DNA of 64,000 bases from Pseudorhodobacter antarcticus (GCF_900110135.1 NZ_FOCO01000001.1:62001-126000); one strand, 5' to 3'. Positions 8,069 to 17,517 are shown, counted from the first letter of the stretch. The notes: generated by a model from the sequence alone, not told the origin. Numbers and translations: made by a program.

Positions 8069-9067
8069 TTAATCAAACGTGCCTGTAACGCGGCCCAGCA
8101 GCATAAATGCGCGGGCAGTGCGGGTTTCGGCCAGATCGGCCAGTTCGGCGTCGGTCGCGTTTTTCTCAAATTCCGCGAAAGTTTTGTCGAAACTGCGCAG
8201 GAAATGATGCGCGGCGTCGCGAAACACCGGATCTTCGCGCATGCGAGAGGCGGACAATGCAAGGCTGGACCGATCGCGAATCCCCCCCAAGCCCGCAATT
8301 TCACGCCCGCGTTCGCCGCTGGCAAAACGGCGCCACACTTCGGGGCGGCAGCGTTCGGGTTTCAGGTCATCCATATAGATGCCTTCTTGGCTTAGCAGGG
8401 TCAGCACATCTTGGGCGGCGCGAATAAGGCGCGATGTTTGACGATCTTCCAGTGCAAGGCGCAGGGCGCGAAAACCTGCTTTATCTTCGGGGTTTTCGGG
8501 GAAATGCAGCGCGCGCACAAAATCGCCCACCGACAACGGCGCGCGCAGATCATCGGCCGGAGTGCCCAACGCAAACGATGGTTCGGCGTCACTGACGCGT
8601 TTCACGGGCAATGCCAGCGCCGCCTTACGGTCCGCCGATGGCACGGTCAGCGCGGTATCGCGGCGCGAGGTGAACATGGCCAGCGCGGTTTCGGTTTTGC
8701 GCTGCGCCGCTGCAATTTCATCCAACTTTTTTTCAACTGACGGCTGGCTGCCACCTTGTTGGCCCAAAACATACGCATGGCGCATGGCATCGACGGCAAC
8801 TTGCAAATGCTGCGCCTCATCGCGCAGGGCGCGGATGGTGCGGGCGGTGGACACGATACCCCAGATCAGCGCCAGCGGCATGAACACCACCAACAGCAGC
8901 ATTAAAAACGACAAAGGCCCGGTCAAAACCGCGCCGGGCGACAAGATCAATTGCACCGCAATCGCGATCACCCAAACCACGGCCAGCGCCAAAGCAACCA
9001 TTTCCGACACCCCAAGGGCGTTGGCGTCTGGCGCAGGGGCCTGTTTTGGCTTGGATCGGTCGATCAT
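8069..9067 (-). CDS. Conserved membrane protein of unknown function
   Basis: 332 residues. Two hydrophobic helices lie near residues 23-45 (MVALALAVVWVIAIAVQLIL) and 50-72 (LTGPLSFLMLLLVVFMPLAL), followed by a stretch likely to form a coiled coil (about 74-135, RTIRALRDEAQHLQVAVDAM). The C-terminal half (about 175-332) is soluble, charged and helical, with VGDFVRALHFPENPEDKAGF and FLRSFDKTFAEFEKNATDAE. I do not recognise a named family. It lies 31 bases downstream of greA in the same direction and may be co-transcribed with it. Confidence 0.8.
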   Translation of the reverse strand: MIDRSKPKQAPAPDANALGVSEMVALALAVVWVIAIAVQLILSPGAVLTGPLSFLMLLLVVFMPLALIWGIVSTARTIRALRDEAQHLQVAVDAMRHAYVLGQQGGSQPSVEKKLDEIAAAQRKTETALAMFTSRRDTALTVPSADRKAALALPVKRVSDAEPSFALGTPADDLRAPLSVGDFVRALHFPENPEDKAGFRALRLALEDRQTSRLIRAAQDVLTLLSQEGIYMDDLKPERCRPEVWRRFASGERGREIAGLGGIRDRSSLALSASRMREDPVFRDAAHHFLRSFDKTFAEFEKNATDAELADLAETRTARAFMLLGRVTGTFD

Positions 9068-9098
9068 CCGTCTGTCTCGTCCATTTTGGCGTTAGGCG

Positions 9099-9569
9099 TT
9101 AGCTGTATTTGATGGACAGCACTTCGTAACTGCGCCGTCCGCCGGGGGTGTTCACCTCGACCGTGTCGCCTTCGTCTTTGCCGATCAGCGCGCGTGCCAG
9201 CGGAGATTTTAGGTTCAACAGGCCGCGTTCCAAATCCGCCTCCGGTTCCCCCACGATTTGGAACTTACGTTCTTCATTCGTGTCTTCATCCACCAAGGTC
9301 ACATGCGCGCCAAATTTGACGGTGCCGGAGAATTTGGAATAATCAATGACATCGGCCAGCGACAAAATCGCCTCCAGCTCCTTCACGCGGCCTTCGATAA
9401 AGCTCTGTTTTTCGCGGGCGGCGTGGTATTCGGCGTTTTCCGACAAATCGCCATGTTCGCGCGCCTCCGCAATCGCGCGGATCACGGCGGGACGTTCCAC
9501 CGATTTCAACTGCCTCAATTCGGTGTCCAGTTCGGTGAAACCACCGCGTGTCATCGGAATTTTTTCCAT
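9099..9569 (-). CDS. greA: Transcription elongation factor GreA
   Basis: Stimulates the intrinsic RNA cleavage activity of backtracked RNA polymerase. 156 residues from the ATG at 9569, [20 protein letters not shown], matching the normal length of about 158. An N-terminal coiled coil (residues 1-75) carries the acidic tip [17 protein letters not shown], followed by the FKBP-like C-terminal domain with [20 protein letters not shown]. The longer frame starting at 9596 adds nine unconserved residues and is not preferred. Confidence 0.96.
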   Translation of the reverse strand: MEKIPMTRGGFTELDTELRQLKSVERPAVIRAIAEAREHGDLSENAEYHAAREKQSFIEGRVKELEAILSLADVIDYSKFSGTVKFGAHVTLVDEDTNEERKFQIVGEPEADLERGLLNLKSPLARALIGKDEGDTVEVNTPGGRRSYEVLSIKYS

Positions 9570-9869
9570 GGGCCTACACATAAAAGTAAAAGCCACAGTC
9601 CTTTCGGGCCATGACCTTGGTTAGGGTTGCTGCGTTTCACCCAACAGCAGCGCGCGCCCAATTGCAAGCGGAATGGGATGCCATGCGCGGCGCATTGTCG
9701 CGTGGGGGGCCGCGTGCGCGCTGTGCTACACAACGTAGGGGCTGAAAACCGCGCAAAAACCCCCTATATTTCATCGGTAAAGATTGAATTGGCGCGCAGC
9801 CTGCGCTAGCCAGCTTTCAATGGTTTTGCCCGTGCCCCGCACGCGCCACAATGATGCAAAGGACACCCG
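9570..9869. other. Divergent spacer between greA and ETF-QO
   Basis: A 300-base gene-free stretch carrying the promoters of two divergent genes. I see an AT-richer block at 9760-9785 (CCCCCTATATTTC and surrounding bases) that could hold promoter elements for the ETF-QO gene, and a small frame at 9627-9809 with no family resemblance. No tRNA, riboswitch or clear operator is visible. Confidence 0.5.
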
Positions 9870-11519
9870 ATGGCCCAGATTGAACGCGAAACGATGGACT
9901 ATGACGTGGTGATCGTGGGCGCGGGGCCTGCGGGCCTGTCGGCGGCGATCCGGTTGAAACAACTGGACGCCGATCTGTCGGTCGTGGTGCTGGAAAAAGG
10001 GTCCGAGGTGGGGGCGCATATCCTGTCGGGCGCGGTGCTGGACCCGAGCGGTTTAGACGCCCTGCTGCCCGATTGGCGCGCGATGGGCAGCCCGATCAAG
10101 ACCGAGGTGGTGGCGGATGAATTTTTCATGCTGGGCGAAGGCGGCAAAATCCGCATCCCCAACTTTCCCATGCCCCCGTTGATGAGCAATCATGGCAATT
10201 ACATCGTGTCGATGGCCAATGTCTGCCGCTGGATGGCCGAAATTGCCGAAGGGTTGGGCGTGGAGGTGTTCCCCGGCATGTCCTGTTCGGCGCTGGTGTA
10301 TGGGGGTGACGGGTCCGTAAAGGGCGTTGTGGCGGGCGAAATGGGGCTGGCCGCGGATGGCACGCCGGGCCCAAACTATGAGCCGGGCATGGAGCTGCAC
10401 GGCAAATATGTGTTCCTTGGCGAAGGGGTGCGCGGGTCGCTGGCCAAAGAGGTGATCGCGAAATACGACCTGGCCGCAGGCCACGAGCCGCAAAAATACG
10501 GCCTTGGCATGAAGGAAATTTGGGAAATTGACCCCGCAAAGCATCGCCTTGGCACGGTGACGCATACGATGGGTTGGCCGCTGGGCAGCAATGCGGGTGG
10601 CGGGTCGTTTATCTATCATATTGAAGGCAATCAGGTTTATGTCGGGTTTGTGGTTCATTTGAACTATCAAAACCCGCATCTGTACCCCTACATGGAATTT
10701 CAGCGCTTCAAACATCACCCGATGGTCGCGGAGTTGTTGCGCGGCGGCAAGCGCGTGGCTTACGGCGCGCGCGCGATTTCCGAAGGTGGTTATCAGTCGA
10801 TGCCCAAAATGGTGGCCCCCGGTGTGGCGATGCTGGGCTGTTCGGTGGGCATGGTCAACGTGCCGCGCATCAAGGGCAACCACAACGCCATGCTGTCGGG
10901 CAAGGCCGCAGCCGAGGCGGCGTTTGCCGCGATTCGTGCGGGGCGCGCAGGCGATGAATTGGCGGCCTATGAGGCGGATGTGCGCACCGGCGCGATTGGG
11001 CAAGATTTGAAAAAGGTGCGCAACGTCAAACCCTTGTGGTCCAAATTTGGGCTGGTGGCATCCTTGATGGGTGGGGGCCTTGATATGTGGACCAACACGC
11101 TGGGGTTTTCGCTGTTTGGCACGCTGAAACATGGCAAAACCGATGCGGCGGCCACCGGAAAGGCCAAGGATTTTGCACCCATCACCTATCCCCGCCCCGA
11201 TGGTGTGCTGTCGTTTGACCGCCTGACCAACGTGGCGTTTTCATTCACCAACCATGAGGAAAGCCAGCCCGCGCATTTGCACCTGAAGGATGCCAGCATC
11301 CCGATCATGGTCAACTTGCCCGAATACGCCGAGCCCGCGCAACGCTATTGCCCGGCGGGGGTGTATGAGGTGGTATCTGAGGCAGGCAAAGACCCGCGTT
11401 TCGTGATCAACTTTCAAAACTGCGTGCATTGCAAAACCTGCGACATCAAGGACCCCAGCCAGAACATCAACTGGACCACGCCGCAGGGGGGTGACGGCCC
11501 GAATTATCCCAATATGTAG
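9870..11519 (+). CDS. Electron transfer flavoprotein-ubiquinone oxidoreductase
   Basis: Membrane-associated FAD and 4Fe-4S enzyme that passes electrons from ETF (reduced by acyl-CoA and other dehydrogenases) into the ubiquinone pool. 549 residues, normal length. The FAD site VVIVGAGPAGLSAAIRLKQ is near residue 14; GAHILSGAVLDPSGLDALLP follows. The C-terminal ferredoxin-like part has CPAGVYEV and QNCVHCKTCDIKDPSQNINW, supplying the cluster cysteines, and ends GGDGPNYPNM, typical of the family. RBS AAAGGA is about 7 bases before the ATG. It probably serves the acyl-CoA dehydrogenase encoded 5 kb upstream. Confidence 0.97.
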   Translation: MAQIERETMDYDVVIVGAGPAGLSAAIRLKQLDADLSVVVLEKGSEVGAHILSGAVLDPSGLDALLPDWRAMGSPIKTEVVADEFFMLGEGGKIRIPNFPMPPLMSNHGNYIVSMANVCRWMAEIAEGLGVEVFPGMSCSALVYGGDGSVKGVVAGEMGLAADGTPGPNYEPGMELHGKYVFLGEGVRGSLAKEVIAKYDLAAGHEPQKYGLGMKEIWEIDPAKHRLGTVTHTMGWPLGSNAGGGSFIYHIEGNQVYVGFVVHLNYQNPHLYPYMEFQRFKHHPMVAELLRGGKRVAYGARAISEGGYQSMPKMVAPGVAMLGCSVGMVNVPRIKGNHNAMLSGKAAAEAAFAAIRAGRAGDELAAYEADVRTGAIGQDLKKVRNVKPLWSKFGLVASLMGGGLDMWTNTLGFSLFGTLKHGKTDAAATGKAKDFAPITYPRPDGVLSFDRLTNVAFSFTNHEESQPAHLHLKDASIPIMVNLPEYAEPAQRYCPAGVYEVVSEAGKDPRFVINFQNCVHCKTCDIKDPSQNINWTTPQGGDGPNYPNM

Positions 11520-11648
11520 GCCCGCTTGGGCAAGGATCGTCGCGCAAGCAGTGACAATCGCGCGAGGGGCGGCAGTTTGCCCCCGCGCCGCATTGCCACG
11601 GCCCGCACAGCACCCTAAGTTCGCGACATGCCAATGGGAGGCCATTTG

Positions 11649-13403
11649 ATGAAGTTTCGCCCCGTTCTTGCCGCCACGCTGCTGGCCCTTTGGGCGCAGC
11701 CCATGGTTTTACAGGCCGAAACAACCGCCACAACGCCCGCCGAAACGCTGGACATCGAAACACTCGATTCGGGCGCTTATTTGGCCGCGCGGGTGGCTGG
11801 CGCGGATAATGATTACCGCGAGGCGGCGCATTGGTTCACCCGCGCGTTGCTGGCCGACCCCGACAACCTGTGGCTGATGGATGGGGCGATCGCCGCGCAT
11901 CTGGGCGCGGGCAATTTTGACGCGGCGACTGCGATTGCCCAACGCCTAAAGGCCAAGGGCGCAAAATCGCAAAGCGCCGAAATGCTGGCGATTGCGGACC
12001 TTGTGAAACGCGAAAATTTCGACGTGCTGCGGGCGTTGCCACCCGCGGATAAAACGGGGGCGTTGCTGCTGGACGGTTTGGTGCAGGCCTGGGCGGAACT
12101 GGGCGCTGGCAAAATGTCGGATGCGCAGGCCGCCTTTGACAGCTTGACAAAAACCGAAGGGTTGCAGGTGTTTGGCCTGTTTCACAAAGCGCTGGCGCTG
12201 GCATCGGCAGGCGATTTTGAAGGGGCCGAAGAAATTTTGTCGGGTGAGGCGGGCGCGGCGATCACCAGCATGCGGCGCGGCACCTTGGCCCATATCCAAA
12301 TCCTAAGCCAGTTGGAGCGCAACCCAGACGCGCTGGCCCTGCTGGACACGGCGTTTTTGGGCGATACTGACCCCGCCCTGACCGCCCTGCGCGCGCGTTT
12401 AACCGCAGGCGAACCCCTGCCGTTTGATGTGGTGCGCAACGCCACTGACGGCTTTGCCGAGGTGTTTTTCACCCTTGCGCTGGCCCTGAACGGCGAGGCG
12501 GATGATGCCTTTACCCTGCAATATACCCGCATCGCCACCGCCTTGCGCCCTGACCATGCCGAGGCGCAATTGCTGACGGGCGCGTTGCTGGAAAACCAAA
12601 AACAGTTCGATCTGGCGTCCGAAGCCTATGCAAAAGTGCCGCCCACCGATGCCGGGTTTTTTGCCGCCGAAATTGGCCGCGCGCGGGCGTTGAACGGCGC
12701 GGACAAGCTGGAGGAATCGCTGGGCGTACTGAACGCGCTGTTGCGCACCGACCCCACGCTGTTGCCCGTGCAACTGGCGCTTGGCGACACGTTGCGCGGC
12801 GCGGAACGCTGGCCCGAGGCGTCTGCCGCCTATGACGCCGCCGTGGCCCTGATCCCGCAGCCCCCCACGGCCAATTTTTGGTCGGTCTATTACAGCCGCG
12901 CCATCACTTTGGAACGCCAAAAGCTATGGGAGCGTGCAGAGGCTGATTTTCGCCAAGCCCTTGTTCTTGCCCCCGATCAGCCGCAGGTTTTGAACTACCT
13001 TGGCTACAGCTTTTTGGAACGCGGTGAGAATTTTGTCGAAGCGTTGGACATGATCGAACGCGCGGTCAAACAGCGCCCCGACAGCGGTTATATCATCGAC
13101 AGTCTGGCTTGGGGGTATTTCCTTGCGGGGCGGTATGCCGAGGCGGTGGAGCCGATGGAACGCGCATCGGTGCTGGAACCCGTGGACCCGGTGGTGACCG
13201 ACCATTTGGGCGATGTGTATTGGGCCGTGGGCCGCAAACGCGAGGCGAATTTCCAATGGCGCCGCGCCCTGTCGTTTGAGCCGGAGGAGGAGTTGGCAAT
13301 CCGCATCCGCCGCAAGCTGGAGATTGGGCTGGACGCCGTGCTGGATGCCGAAGGCGCGCGGTCGCTGGCGGATGTGGCGGCAGATCACGCGAATGATAAA
13401 TGA
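11649..13403 (+). CDS. Exported TPR-repeat protein
   Basis: 584 residues starting with a signal peptide (MKFRPVLAATLLALWAQPMV then LQAET, cleavage near residue 23), so probably periplasmic or outer-membrane associated. The rest is helical tetratricopeptide repeats; clear units include DPDNLWLMDGAIAAHLGAGN, ERAEADFRQALVLAPDQPQV, NYLGYSFLERGENFVEALDM and DSLAWGYFLAGRYAEAVEPM. TPR proteins scaffold protein complexes; no partner is evident here. The ATG at 11649 has GGGAGG 8 bases upstream, preferred over the frame start at 11628. Its 3' end overlaps ispE by 11 bases. Confidence 0.88.
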   Translation: MKFRPVLAATLLALWAQPMVLQAETTATTPAETLDIETLDSGAYLAARVAGADNDYREAAHWFTRALLADPDNLWLMDGAIAAHLGAGNFDAATAIAQRLKAKGAKSQSAEMLAIADLVKRENFDVLRALPPADKTGALLLDGLVQAWAELGAGKMSDAQAAFDSLTKTEGLQVFGLFHKALALASAGDFEGAEEILSGEAGAAITSMRRGTLAHIQILSQLERNPDALALLDTAFLGDTDPALTALRARLTAGEPLPFDVVRNATDGFAEVFFTLALALNGEADDAFTLQYTRIATALRPDHAEAQLLTGALLENQKQFDLASEAYAKVPPTDAGFFAAEIGRARALNGADKLEESLGVLNALLRTDPTLLPVQLALGDTLRGAERWPEASAAYDAAVALIPQPPTANFWSVYYSRAITLERQKLWERAEADFRQALVLAPDQPQVLNYLGYSFLERGENFVEALDMIERAVKQRPDSGYIIDSLAWGYFLAGRYAEAVEPMERASVLEPVDPVVTDHLGDVYWAVGRKREANFQWRRALSFEPEEELAIRIRRKLEIGLDAVLDAEGARSLADVAADHANDK

Positions 13404-14259
13404 ATTCGGCTATGCCAAGGTCAATCTGACGCTGCATGTGACGGGCCAGCGGCCCGACGGTTATCACCTGTTGGACAGTTTGGTGGTGTTTGCGGGCATT
13501 GGTGACAGACTTTACGCCGCGCGGTCGGGGGTGTCATCGCTGACCGTTGAAGGGCCGTTTGGCGCAGATATTCCCACCGATATGGGCAACCTTGTGCTGC
13601 GCGCGGCGGCGCTGTTTTCGCCGCATCAAGGGGTCGCGTTCACGTTGCAAAAAAACCTGCCGCCCGCGTCTGGCATTGGCGGCGGGTCCGCCGATGCGGC
13701 GGCGGCCATTCGTGCGATTTTGAGGATGCTGGCAGATGAAAACGACGCCACCGCGACCGATGATATTTTTGCGGGGCTGGACCGAGACGCCGTGCTGCGC
13801 CTTGGGGCCGATGTGCCCGTGTGCCTATATTCCCGCCCCGCCCGGATGCAGGGGATTGGTGATAATGTGGCGCAAGTGGCCTGCCCGGAGTTTTGGATAA
13901 CGCTGGTCAATCCGCGAGTGGCGGTGCCAACACCCCAAGTGTTCGCGGGCCTTGCCAGCAAAACCAACGCGCCCATGCCCGATTTGCCCGTTTGGCCCGA
14001 TGCGGCGGCGCTGGCCGATTGGCTGCACAGCCAGCGCAATGATCTGGAAGCGCCCGCGCTGCACATCGCCCCGGTGATTGCCGATGTGCTGCGCGCCTTG
14101 CGCGCCCAACCCGGCACGCTGATTGCCCGGATGTCGGGGTCTGGGGCGACCTGTTTCGCGCTGGCCGCGGATGAGGCCACAGCAAAGGCCACCGCCACCG
14201 CCATCCAAGCCGCCCACCCCGGCTGGTGGGCCGCCGCGGGCCGGGTGTTCCCCAGTTAG
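13393..14259 (+). CDS. ispE: 4-diphosphocytidyl-2-C-methyl-D-erythritol kinase
   Basis: ATP-dependent 2-phosphorylation of CDP-methylerythritol in the non-mevalonate (MEP) isoprenoid pathway. 288 residues starting MINEFGYAKVNLTLHVTGQR with the family's AKxNLxLxV element and RPDGYHLLDSLVVF. The GHMP-kinase ATP loop PPASGIGGGSADAAA is near residue 94, and the C-terminal GHMP motif is RMSGSGATCFAL. The start overlaps the TPR gene, so they may be coupled. Its stop overlaps the facing polyprenyl synthase gene by 4 bases; both work in isoprenoid synthesis. Confidence 0.95.
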   Translation: MINEFGYAKVNLTLHVTGQRPDGYHLLDSLVVFAGIGDRLYAARSGVSSLTVEGPFGADIPTDMGNLVLRAAALFSPHQGVAFTLQKNLPPASGIGGGSADAAAAIRAILRMLADENDATATDDIFAGLDRDAVLRLGADVPVCLYSRPARMQGIGDNVAQVACPEFWITLVNPRVAVPTPQVFAGLASKTNAPMPDLPVWPDAAALADWLHSQRNDLEAPALHIAPVIADVLRALRAQPGTLIARMSGSGATCFALAADEATAKATATAIQAAHPGWWAAAGRVFPS

Positions 14260-15251
14260 CTGATGCGTTCCACCACATAATCGGCCAAATCTGCCAGCAT
14301 ATCGCGCAATTCATGCGCGGGCAGCGTGCCAATCGCCGTGCGCGCCTTGGCGGCCCAAGCCAGCGCATCTTGGCGCGCCGCCTCCATCGCGCCGTGCCGC
14401 GCCATGATCGCCATGGCCTGTGCCAAATCACCGTCCTGCTGGTCGCCCTTGGCGATGGTGCGGGTCCAAAACGCGCGCTCGGTCGCATCTGCCTGCGCCA
14501 CGGCTTTGATCACCGGCAGGGTCAATTTACGTTCACGAAAATCATCGCCGGGGTTCTTGCCAATCGCCGCTACCGTGCCGCCGTAATCCAGCAAATCGTC
14601 GACAATTTGAAACGCCACCCCCAGCGCATCGCCATAATCAAACAGCGCGCGCACATGGCGCTCATCCGCGCCCGCAATCACGCCGCCCACTTCGGTCGCC
14701 GCCGAAAACAGCGCCGCCGTTTTGCCGCGCACCACTTGCAAATACACACCTTCGGTCGTGGCCAAATCCTGTGCGGCGGTCAGTTGCAACACCTCGCCTT
14801 CGGCAATGGTGGCGGATGCGTTGGCCAAAATATCCAAAACCCGCAGCGACCCGGTTTCCACCATCAACTGAAAGCTGCGCGAAAACAGATAATCGCCCAC
14901 CAGAACGGAGGTTTTGTTATCCCACAACAAATTCGCCGTGGGCCGCCCCCGCCTGCGCGCGCTTTCATCCACCACATCATCATGCAGCAAGGTCGCAGTG
15001 TGGATAAATTCCACCGTTGCCGCCAAATGCACATGGAACGGCCCATCATACCCGCACATCCGTGCCGCAGCCAGCGTCAGCAAGGGGCGCAACCGCTTGC
15101 CCCCAGCCTCCACCAAATGCGCGGTGACTTCGGGGATGCGGGGCGCATGTTCAGACGCCATGCGCGTGCGGATCAAGCCATTGACCAAATCCATATCCTG
15201 CGCCAGCCATGCGGCCAGCCGATCTTGTGGTTTTGCAGCTTGGTCCATCAT
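14256..15251 (-). CDS. ispB: All-trans polyprenyl diphosphate synthase (ubiquinone side chain)
   Basis: Condenses isopentenyl diphosphate onto an allylic primer to build the long ubiquinone tail, presumably decaprenyl (Q-10 is standard in this group). 331 residues from the ATG at 15251 (MMDQAAKPQDRL; a second ATG follows directly). Both Asp-rich motifs are present: LLHDDVVDESARRRG (first, about residue 88) and FQIVDDLLDYGG (second). GGKRLRPLLTLAAARM is the usual IPP-binding segment. Chain length is inferred from taxonomy, not from the sequence. Confidence 0.93.
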   Translation of the reverse strand: MMDQAAKPQDRLAAWLAQDMDLVNGLIRTRMASEHAPRIPEVTAHLVEAGGKRLRPLLTLAAARMCGYDGPFHVHLAATVEFIHTATLLHDDVVDESARRRGRPTANLLWDNKTSVLVGDYLFSRSFQLMVETGSLRVLDILANASATIAEGEVLQLTAAQDLATTEGVYLQVVRGKTAALFSAATEVGGVIAGADERHVRALFDYGDALGVAFQIVDDLLDYGGTVAAIGKNPGDDFRERKLTLPVIKAVAQADATERAFWTRTIAKGDQQDGDLAQAMAIMARHGAMEAARQDALAWAAKARTAIGTLPAHELRDMLADLADYVVERIS

Positions 15252-15323
15252 TTTTTCGCCCCTATAGGTCACACTTATATCACCGACCTCGACAGACAAG
15301 CGCCTAACGATTATGCCAAAGGG

Positions 15324-15539
15324 ATGAAAGAGCTTTTGCGCACCACTGACCCGACGATCATCCCCTGGGCCACTGCCATTTTGCAAGGCGAAGGCATAGA
15401 GGTGTTTGAATTTGACGTGCATATGAGCGTGCTGGACGGGTCAATGGGCATTTTGCCGCGCCGCCTGATGGTGGGGGATCGCGATTTGTTCATGGCGCTG
15501 GCGGTGCTGAAGGATAACAATATCCCCACAGGTCAATGA
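15324..15539 (+). CDS. DUF2007-type small protein (putative signal transducing protein)
   Basis: 71 residues: MKELLRTTDPTIIPWATAIL then QGEGIEVFEFDVHMSVLDG and PRRLMVGDRDLFMALAVLKD. This fits the small DUF2007 family, predicted to have a PII-like/ferredoxin-like fold, function unknown. No other in-frame start codon lies nearby; AAAGGG abuts the ATG, which is an unusually tight RBS spacing. It is divergent from ispB and followed 24 bases later by the TrmN6-like gene, which is probably in the same operon. Confidence 0.8.
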   Translation: MKELLRTTDPTIIPWATAILQGEGIEVFEFDVHMSVLDGSMGILPRRLMVGDRDLFMALAVLKDNNIPTGQ

Positions 15540-15563
15540 TCGGGCCAATAGCAAAGGACGCCT

Positions 15564-16322
15564 ATGTTCCCAGATGACGCGCTGACGGATGATGCGTTTT
15601 TGGGCGGGCAGTTGCACCTGTGGCAACCGCGAACAGGGTATCGCGCCGCAACGGACCCGGTTTTGCTGGCGGCCTGTTGCCCGGCGGGGACAAGCCAATC
15701 GGTGCTGGATTTGGGCTGCGGGGTGGGGGCGGCGGCGCTGTGTTTGGGCGTGCGGGTGCCGGGGCTGGTGCTGTCTGGGCTGGAATTGCAACCCGATTAC
15801 GCCGCATTGGCCCTGCGCAATGCGGCGCGCGCGGGGTTGGCGCTGAAGGTGGTTGAAGGGTCCATTCTGGATATGCCGCCTGCGCTGCGCCGAGATTTTG
15901 ACCATGTCATCACCAATCCGCCTTACCGCCCGCCCGTGGGCACACCCGCGCGCGATGCGGGGCGCAATCTGGCGCTGCGCGAACAGGTCACGCTGGCGGA
16001 TTGGATAGGGCTGGCGTGCCGCCGCGTGGCACAATCGGGCTGGCTGACGATGATTTTGCGCGCCGACCGGATGGGTGATGCGCTGGCCGCCCTTGGCCCC
16101 AGCATGGGGTCGGTTTCGGTGCTGCCCTTTGCGCCGCGCGCGGGCCGGGATGCGGGGCGCGTGGTGATCCGCGCGCGCAAAGGCGGGCGGGGGGCGCTGC
16201 GCCTGCTGGCGCCATTCGTGCTGCATGACGGGGGCGCCCACCCCGGCGATCACGACCACCACACCCCCGCCGCCCGCGCGGTGTTTCGAGGTGGCGCGGG
16301 TTTAGATGCGCTGTTTAACTGA
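15564..16322 (+). CDS. tRNA1(Val) (adenine37-N6)-methyltransferase-like protein
   Basis: 252-residue SAM-dependent methyltransferase. VLDLGCGVGAAALCLGVRV (about residue 48) is the SAM-binding motif I, and VITNPPYRPP carries the NPPY catalytic motif of N6-adenine methyltransferases. LTDDAFLGGQLHLWQPRTGY and RAATDPVLLAACCP are typical of the TrmN6/YfiC group, which methylates A37 of tRNA-Val. It could act on another adenine. RBS AAAGGA is 5 bases before the ATG. It follows the DUF2007 gene. Confidence 0.87.
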   Translation: MFPDDALTDDAFLGGQLHLWQPRTGYRAATDPVLLAACCPAGTSQSVLDLGCGVGAAALCLGVRVPGLVLSGLELQPDYAALALRNAARAGLALKVVEGSILDMPPALRRDFDHVITNPPYRPPVGTPARDAGRNLALREQVTLADWIGLACRRVAQSGWLTMILRADRMGDALAALGPSMGSVSVLPFAPRAGRDAGRVVIRARKGGRGALRLLAPFVLHDGGAHPGDHDHHTPAARAVFRGGAGLDALFN

Positions 16323-16423
16323 ATTGTCGGCAATCCTTGGCCGATCCATTCCGGTTTTTGGTGACTTTGGGTTTAAGATATGTTGCACTGATGGAACGGA
16401 CACCGTTTTACAGGAGGATACGA

Positions 16424-16588
16424 ATGACAATTGCTTCGCACCTGCAGGAACTCCGCCGCAAGCACGAAAGCCTTTCAACCATCGTTGAACAAACACAGCG
16501 CAGCCCGGGCGCCGACCAGCTGAAAGTTGCTGAACTGAAAAAGAAAAAGCTGAAGCTGAAGGAAGAAATTACGCGTCTGGCGCAATAA
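16424..16588 (+). CDS. DUF465 (YdcH-like) small protein
   Basis: 54 residues: MTIASHLQELRRKHESLSTI, then a helical Lys/Glu-rich tail KVAELKKKKLKLKEEITRLA. This fits the short coiled-coil DUF465 family, widespread in proteobacteria and of unknown function. A strong AGGAGG lies 7 bases before the ATG at 16424, ruling out the longer frame from 16337. The last 20 bases overlap the 3' end of the facing exporter gene. Confidence 0.85.
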   Translation: MTIASHLQELRRKHESLSTIVEQTQRSPGADQLKVAELKKKKLKLKEEITRLAQ

Positions 16589-17450
16589 CCGGACGCGCGG
16601 CACTAGCCTTGGCCGCCAGTGCCGCACCCGCCGTAATCAGCACCGTTGCCACGGCCAAAGTGACCGTGGGCTGTGCAACACCCGCTGCAACCAAAACTAG
16701 CGTGGACAACAACGGCGCGGCATAGGAGGCGACACCCAGCAATTGGATGTCGCCTTTTTTCATCCCAATATCCCAAGTGAAAAACGCAGCCCCCACAGGG
16801 CCTATGCCCAGCGCCGCGATCGACAGCCAACCCACCGGGGACGCAGGCCATGACGTTTGTTCAAACGCCAGATGCGCGGCGAGTGACAGCGCAGCGGTGG
16901 CAAGGCAAAACACCGTCACCGATTCTGTCGGCACCGCGCCAAACCGGCGCGAGAGGACCGAATAGCTGGACCACGTCAGCGCGCACAGGAACGCCAGTAC
17001 CAAGGCCAGCGGATTGGTGCTGTTGCCCGCACCCGCGCTGACCACAATCAACCCCGCGCCGCACAGCGCAACCACGGCCCCGATGATATGCCCCCGGCGC
17101 AGCGTTTCGCCCGGCAACAGGCCCGACAAAAGCACAATAAACAGCGGCCACAGATAGGCGATCAGGCCGGTCGCCGCACTTGGGCCAATGCGAAAGGCGG
17201 TGAAATAGAGGAAGTGATAGCCAAAAAGCCCAAGCGTGCCAAAGGCATAGACCCGCCAAGGGACCGTGCGCAGCACGCGCAGCCCGGCCCCCCGCGCGGT
17301 CCAGGCCAGCCCAATGATGCCGCCAATCGCAAAACACAGCGTCGACAGCAAAAACGGTGGGACCGGGGCCGAACCGATGGTCAAAACCGCCAGCAGCGCC
17401 CACATCATGACGGCGCTGAACCCAATGGCCGTGGCTTTGCTGCGCGTCAT
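16569..17450 (-). CDS. DMT-family exporter, YddG-like (EamA domains)
   Basis: 293-residue inner-membrane transporter with ten hydrophobic helices in two EamA repeats. It starts MTRSKATAIGFSAVMMWALL, very like E. coli YddG (which begins MTRQKAT and has the same length), an exporter of aromatic amino acids. In the second half, TWDIGMKKGDIQLLGVASY matches the family's conserved helix. I chose the ATG at 17450; the longer frame from 17510 runs through an intergenic repeat motif. Substrate by homology only. Confidence 0.86.
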   Translation of the reverse strand: MTRSKATAIGFSAVMMWALLAVLTIGSAPVPPFLLSTLCFAIGGIIGLAWTARGAGLRVLRTVPWRVYAFGTLGLFGYHFLYFTAFRIGPSAATGLIAYLWPLFIVLLSGLLPGETLRRGHIIGAVVALCGAGLIVVSAGAGNSTNPLALVLAFLCALTWSSYSVLSRRFGAVPTESVTVFCLATAALSLAAHLAFEQTSWPASPVGWLSIAALGIGPVGAAFFTWDIGMKKGDIQLLGVASYAAPLLSTLVLVAAGVAQPTVTLAVATVLITAGAALAAKASAARPVIAPDA

Positions 17451-17482
17451 GTCCGGGGCCTTGCCATAGGGGAAAACCAGAT

Positions 17483-17505
17483 AGGTATTTAAGCCAAGTC
17501 GAATC
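17483..17505 (-). repeat. Intergenic repeat motif, copy 3
   Basis: Read on the minus strand it is GATTCGACTTGG, then CTT, then AAATACCT. It matches the copy at 58636-58658 in 19 of 23 positions, with 16 identical bases in a row (CTTGGCTTAAATACCT). It lies about 60 bases after the phaB stop, in phaB orientation, past the phaB terminator and before the exporter start. Confidence 0.55.
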
Positions 17506-17517
17506 GGCAAGGCATGA

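Noticed and set aside
9627-9809. Small plus-strand frame in the greA/ETF-QO spacer
   Set aside because: No RBS, no family resemblance, atypical composition.
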